Positions 61,328-64,000 of a DNA stretch of 64,000 bases are shown piece by piece; within the stretch, counting starts at the first letter, position 1; every line of letters begins with the position of its first letter. The notes under the pieces are model-generated. The model did no database searches and was not told the DNA's origin. It was given only the letters and a program-made list of their open reading frames with translations. The DNA lies in assembly GCA_963971535.1 (NCBI GenBank), contig OZ020590.1, positions 152,066,034-152,130,033 on the forward strand. Direction: 5' to 3'. Both the position numbers and the translations under genes were made by a program. This DNA comes from Notolepis coatsorum. Lineage: Eukaryota; Chordata; Actinopteri; Aulopiformes; Paralepididae.

Positions 61328-61465
61328 GGTCGGAGCTGGATTGTGAAACGCAGCTATGAGGATTTCCGTGTGCTGGACAAGCACCTGCACCTCTGCATCT
61401 ACGACCGACGCTTCTCGCAGCTGCCAGAGCTGCCCAGGTGTGACAGTCTGACGGATCGACTGGAG
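61328..61465 (+). CDS. arhgap32: ARHGAP32 exon, PX domain phosphoinositide-binding core (138 nt)
   Basis: The acceptor is cctccag and the donor GAG/gtaagg. The exon reads 46 codons in phase 0 at both ends: GRSWIVKRSYEDFRV, DKHLHLCIYDRRFSQ, LPELPRCDSLTDRLE. This is nearly identical to vertebrate ARHGAP32 in the centre of PX. It includes the KRSYEDF motif, equivalent to the R-R/K-Y-x-x-F motif whose arginine contacts the phosphoinositide 3-phosphate in canonical PX domains. A full-length SINE sits only 52 nt upstream of the acceptor. The last 22 nt of the exon have a degenerate copy about 51 nt downstream at 61495-61517, followed by another GT donor-like site. Being 138 nt, the exon could be skipped without a frameshift, but PX would be destroyed. 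Confidence 0.97.
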
Positions 61466-62850
61466 GTAAGGCTTCCATCGGCCTCCGTTTGACACAGTCT
61501 GATGGATCGACCGGGAGGGTGAGGTGTCTGTCTTTGACAGTCTCGACAGTTCTCTTGATGGACTACTGCCACCACCGTAGAGCATCCAACCAGAGAAAGC
61601 CTCATAGCTCAGGTCAGAGTTTACTGTTAAAGAACTGAGGCATCCAACCAGAGAAAGCCTCCAGAAGGCACTGTGTGATAGTAAAGGGTTAACCTGCTGT
61701 AGTGTGGCAGTGAAAGGGTTAACCTGCTGTTGTGTGGCAGTGAAAGGGTTAACCTTCTGTGTATTGTCACAGTGAAAGGGTTAACCGTTTGGTAGTGCGG
61801 CAGTGAAATGGTTAAAGAACCGAGGCTCTTAGAGGGATTCTGATGGACTGCACCAAGCTGGTAAAACCAGTTCTATAAAAACAACTCTCACCTAAATGAA
61901 CTAGAGTAAAACCTGTAGTATCCCTGTGGGTCTTCCTACACTATAGCCATTTTACTATAGAAATACTGTAGTGATTCATAATATGCCTGTGGGTTTTCCT
62001 ACACTATAGACATTTACTATAGAAATACTGTAGTAATTCATAGTATTTCTGTAGTGGAATGTTATATACATTTAAGGTGTATCACTATAGTATTCCTATG
62101 GTTTTCCCATACAAATACTATAGTTTATTTAGTGATTCACTGTAGTATTACTATAGTATATAGTATTTAGTGCAAATGAAAATATATCGGTACATTTTCG
62201 TATGGGAATTTTAGAGGAGGAATCTCATCCTTCACTGGTAGAACAGAGGAAGTCAGGCCTGAGGATTTGTATCCTTGCTAATCACCAGGTTGTGGGTGTG
62301 GAGGTAATCTTAGAATAATTGTTTTTAATGAGCTGCTGGGAGAAACACAATTGTGCCTCTCAATCACTTAACAAAAGCTGCGCTCGTAGGATTAATCGTT
62401 CCCGGGGAAAACGGTGAGGGTTTAAATTGCCCACCGGTGTTTTTTTTTGGCGTCGCCGGCTGTATCCGACACCCACTTGGTGAAACCACCTGCCTGGGAA
62501 CTACATTCCCTGGTGAGGTCCATAGATGTCCCTAGATACCAAGAACATGCGTCCTTGTAGAAGTACTTACTTAGTATGTACTTTTGTATGCGAATTCTCA
62601 GAAAATATGACTAGGTCTTAAGAGGAAATTACAGCAAATGTCTTTCTTTATTGCTAATTCTTTTGCCTCCCGGACGGACGGACGGGGGGGGGCACAGCCC
62701 TCCTCTGGACCACCCCCTAAGTGCGACTTGGCAGCACCATCTTGTTTGAAAATCCTGGGGAAAGTCCTGTATGGATGGTGAGTGACTACTCCTAAATGGT
62801 CAGAGTGGGTTAAAAGGTCATTTGAATGTATTTCTTTGTTTCCTCCGCAG
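61466..62850. other. Intron between third and fourth exons
   Basis: 61495-61517 is a degenerate copy of the previous exon's last 22 nt. 61680-61810 holds four copies of a roughly 30-bp unit, gtggcagtgaaagggttaac. 61925-62165 has scattered actatagaaatactgtag motifs. 62679-62692 is a (GGAC)n/G-run. No further exon is seen. Confidence 0.7.
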
Positions 62851-62943
62851 TCAGTGTCCCCGATGCTCGTGTCGTATCTGTCGCGGTTCTCCGCCATCGC
62901 TGACAACAAGATCAACTGTGGCCCCGCCCTCACATGGATGGAG
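62851..62943 (+). CDS. arhgap32: ARHGAP32 exon, C-terminal PX helices leading to SH3 (93 nt)
   Basis: The acceptor is cctccgcag and the donor GAG/gtaacg. The exon gives 31 codons, phase 0 at both ends: SVSPMLVSYLSRFSA, then IADNKINCGPALTWME. Vertebrate ARHGAP32 has SVTxMLxxYLSRLSAIAxNKINCGPALTWME at this point, directly before the linker to the SH3 domain. It joins in frame to the exon at 61328-61465. The next exon is not in the window. The open frame continues past the donor for about 70 codons without resemblance to the protein, so the GT at 62944 is taken as the true exon end. Confidence 0.96.
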
Positions 62944-63329
62944 GTAACGCTGTTGGAGCGTGTCTCTAAGGCAGAATCTGTAATGCCGTCAAACAGCAAC
63001 CTCCAGGCAAAAGAGCCCCCCGGTTTGGAGTTCAGTAACTTAATATACTGGGAATCTCTCCAGACCTCTGTTGGTAGAGGTGTGGCCAGCAGTAGCAGCC
63101 CCTCCCCTATAGACCCACTGACATCCAATCCACACGTCAGACCAAAACGAAAACTGTAAACAGTGTGTGTGCGCGGCCATGTTTTCCCTAGACGTCACAG
63201 TTTGGCGACATTACAGATTCCACTTTTAAAGGCATACCTCGAACTTACATGGAACTTTATTTTTTATTTAAAGGAGTGGGCAGTCCTCTCCCCTCATTAT
63301 CTTTCTCTTTATTGAGATGGTAGGATGGC
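62944..63329. other. Start of the next intron, nothing recognised
   Basis: Intron following the fourth exon. The open frame continuing from the exon to 63159 is not related to the protein. Confidence 0.5.
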
Positions 63330-64000
63330 TGAGAGGGAGACAGTAGGTTCTTTATTGAGACATGTCTTTATGTCTCAATTGAGACAAGGTTCTTTATTGA
63401 GATGGTAGGAAGGCTGAGAGGGAGACAGAGTAGAGGAGACACAGGAGAGAAGGTTCTTTATTGAGACAGTAGGAAGGCTGAGAGGGAGACAGAGTAGAGG
63501 AGACACAGGAGAGAAGGTTCTTTATTGAGACAGGAGACACAGGAGATAAGGTTCTTTATTGAGACAGTAGGAAGGCTGAGAGGGAGACACAGTAGAGGAG
63601 ACACAGGAGATAAGGTTCTTTATTGAGACAGTAGGAAGGCTGAGAGGGAGACAGAGTAGAGGAGACACAGGAGAGAAGGTTCTTTATTGAGACAGTAGGG
63701 AGGCTGAGAGGGAGACAGAGTAGAGGAGACACAGGAGAGAAGGTTCTTTATTGAGACGGTAGGAAGGCTGAGAGGGAGACAGAGTAGAGGAGACACAGGA
63801 GAGAAGGTTCTTTATTGAGACAGTATGAAGGCTGAGAGGGAGACAGAGTAGAGGAGACACAGGAGAGAAGGTTCTTTATTGAGACAGTAGGAAGGCTGAG
63901 AGGGAGACAGAGTAGAGGAGACACAGGAGAGAAGGTTCTTGATTGAGACAGTAGGAAGGCTGAGAGGGAGACACAGTAGAGGAGACACAGGAGAGAAGGT
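63330..64000. repeat. Minisatellite, 64-bp unit, about 9 copies, running off the window
   Basis: Unit of ttctttattgagacagtagg, aaggctgagagggagacaga and gtagaggagacacaggagag. The last unit is cut by the window end. Confidence 0.96.

Noticed and set aside
62944..63159. Continuation of the fourth exon's open frame past 62943
   Set aside because: The extension begins with a good GT donor and does not match the ARHGAP32 linker that should follow TWME.

Overview
This window looks like teleost fish nuclear DNA lying inside one large, intron-rich gene on the + strand. Four coding exons can be read, at 2047-2131, 51709-51795, 61328-61465 and 62851-62943. Each has consensus splice sites, and together they join into one uninterrupted reading frame of about 134 residues. 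The frame matches the PX (phox-homology) region of Rho GTPase-activating protein 32 (ARHGAP32, also called RICS or p250GAP). Earlier exons lie left of the window. The SH3, RhoGAP and long C-terminal exons lie to its right. No second gene could be supported on either strand. The teleost call rests on the repeats: V-SINE-like and other tRNA-derived SINEs, L2/Rex1-like LINE 3' ends, and many non-autonomous hAT elements.

The rest, over 99 percent, is intron. Roughly a third of it is tandem repeat: about 25 minisatellite arrays with units of 15 to 66 bp, plus long (GT)n, (CA)n, (CT)n, (GA)n, (ATA)n and (ACTC)n tracts. Nearly all the long open frames in the window are translations of these arrays and are not genes.

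The second large component is mobile DNA. I found thirteen hAT-type elements whose ends carry matching 7- or 8-bp target duplications. There is also one piggyBac-like element flanked by TTAA, one Harbinger-like element flanked by TAA, and two near-twin 482-bp SINEs with 16- to 18-bp target duplications. Several insertions are nested, so their order can be read directly: 24377-25954 is one hAT element inside the tip of another, and 31434-32985 is a hAT element carrying a piggyBac-like one. Many sit inside minisatellites.

Layout: 1-2046 is the end of an upstream intron, with a SINE, a pyrimidine tract and (GT)100. Then comes the first exon. 2132-51708 is a 49.6-kb intron with most of the arrays and transposons. 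Then the second exon. 51796-61327 is a 9.5-kb intron dominated by two related arrays around a LINE fragment, a 39-bp array and a SINE just before the third exon. 61466-62850 is a 1.4-kb intron, followed by the fourth exon and the start of another intron with a 64-bp array running off the window.

I did not find a new gene system. The most unusual feature is the first exon's splice acceptor: a (GT)100 tract leaves no adenine for 211 nt upstream of the AG, which forces a distant branch point. Next come an inverted SINE pair flanking the second exon and a duplicated donor region after the third exon.
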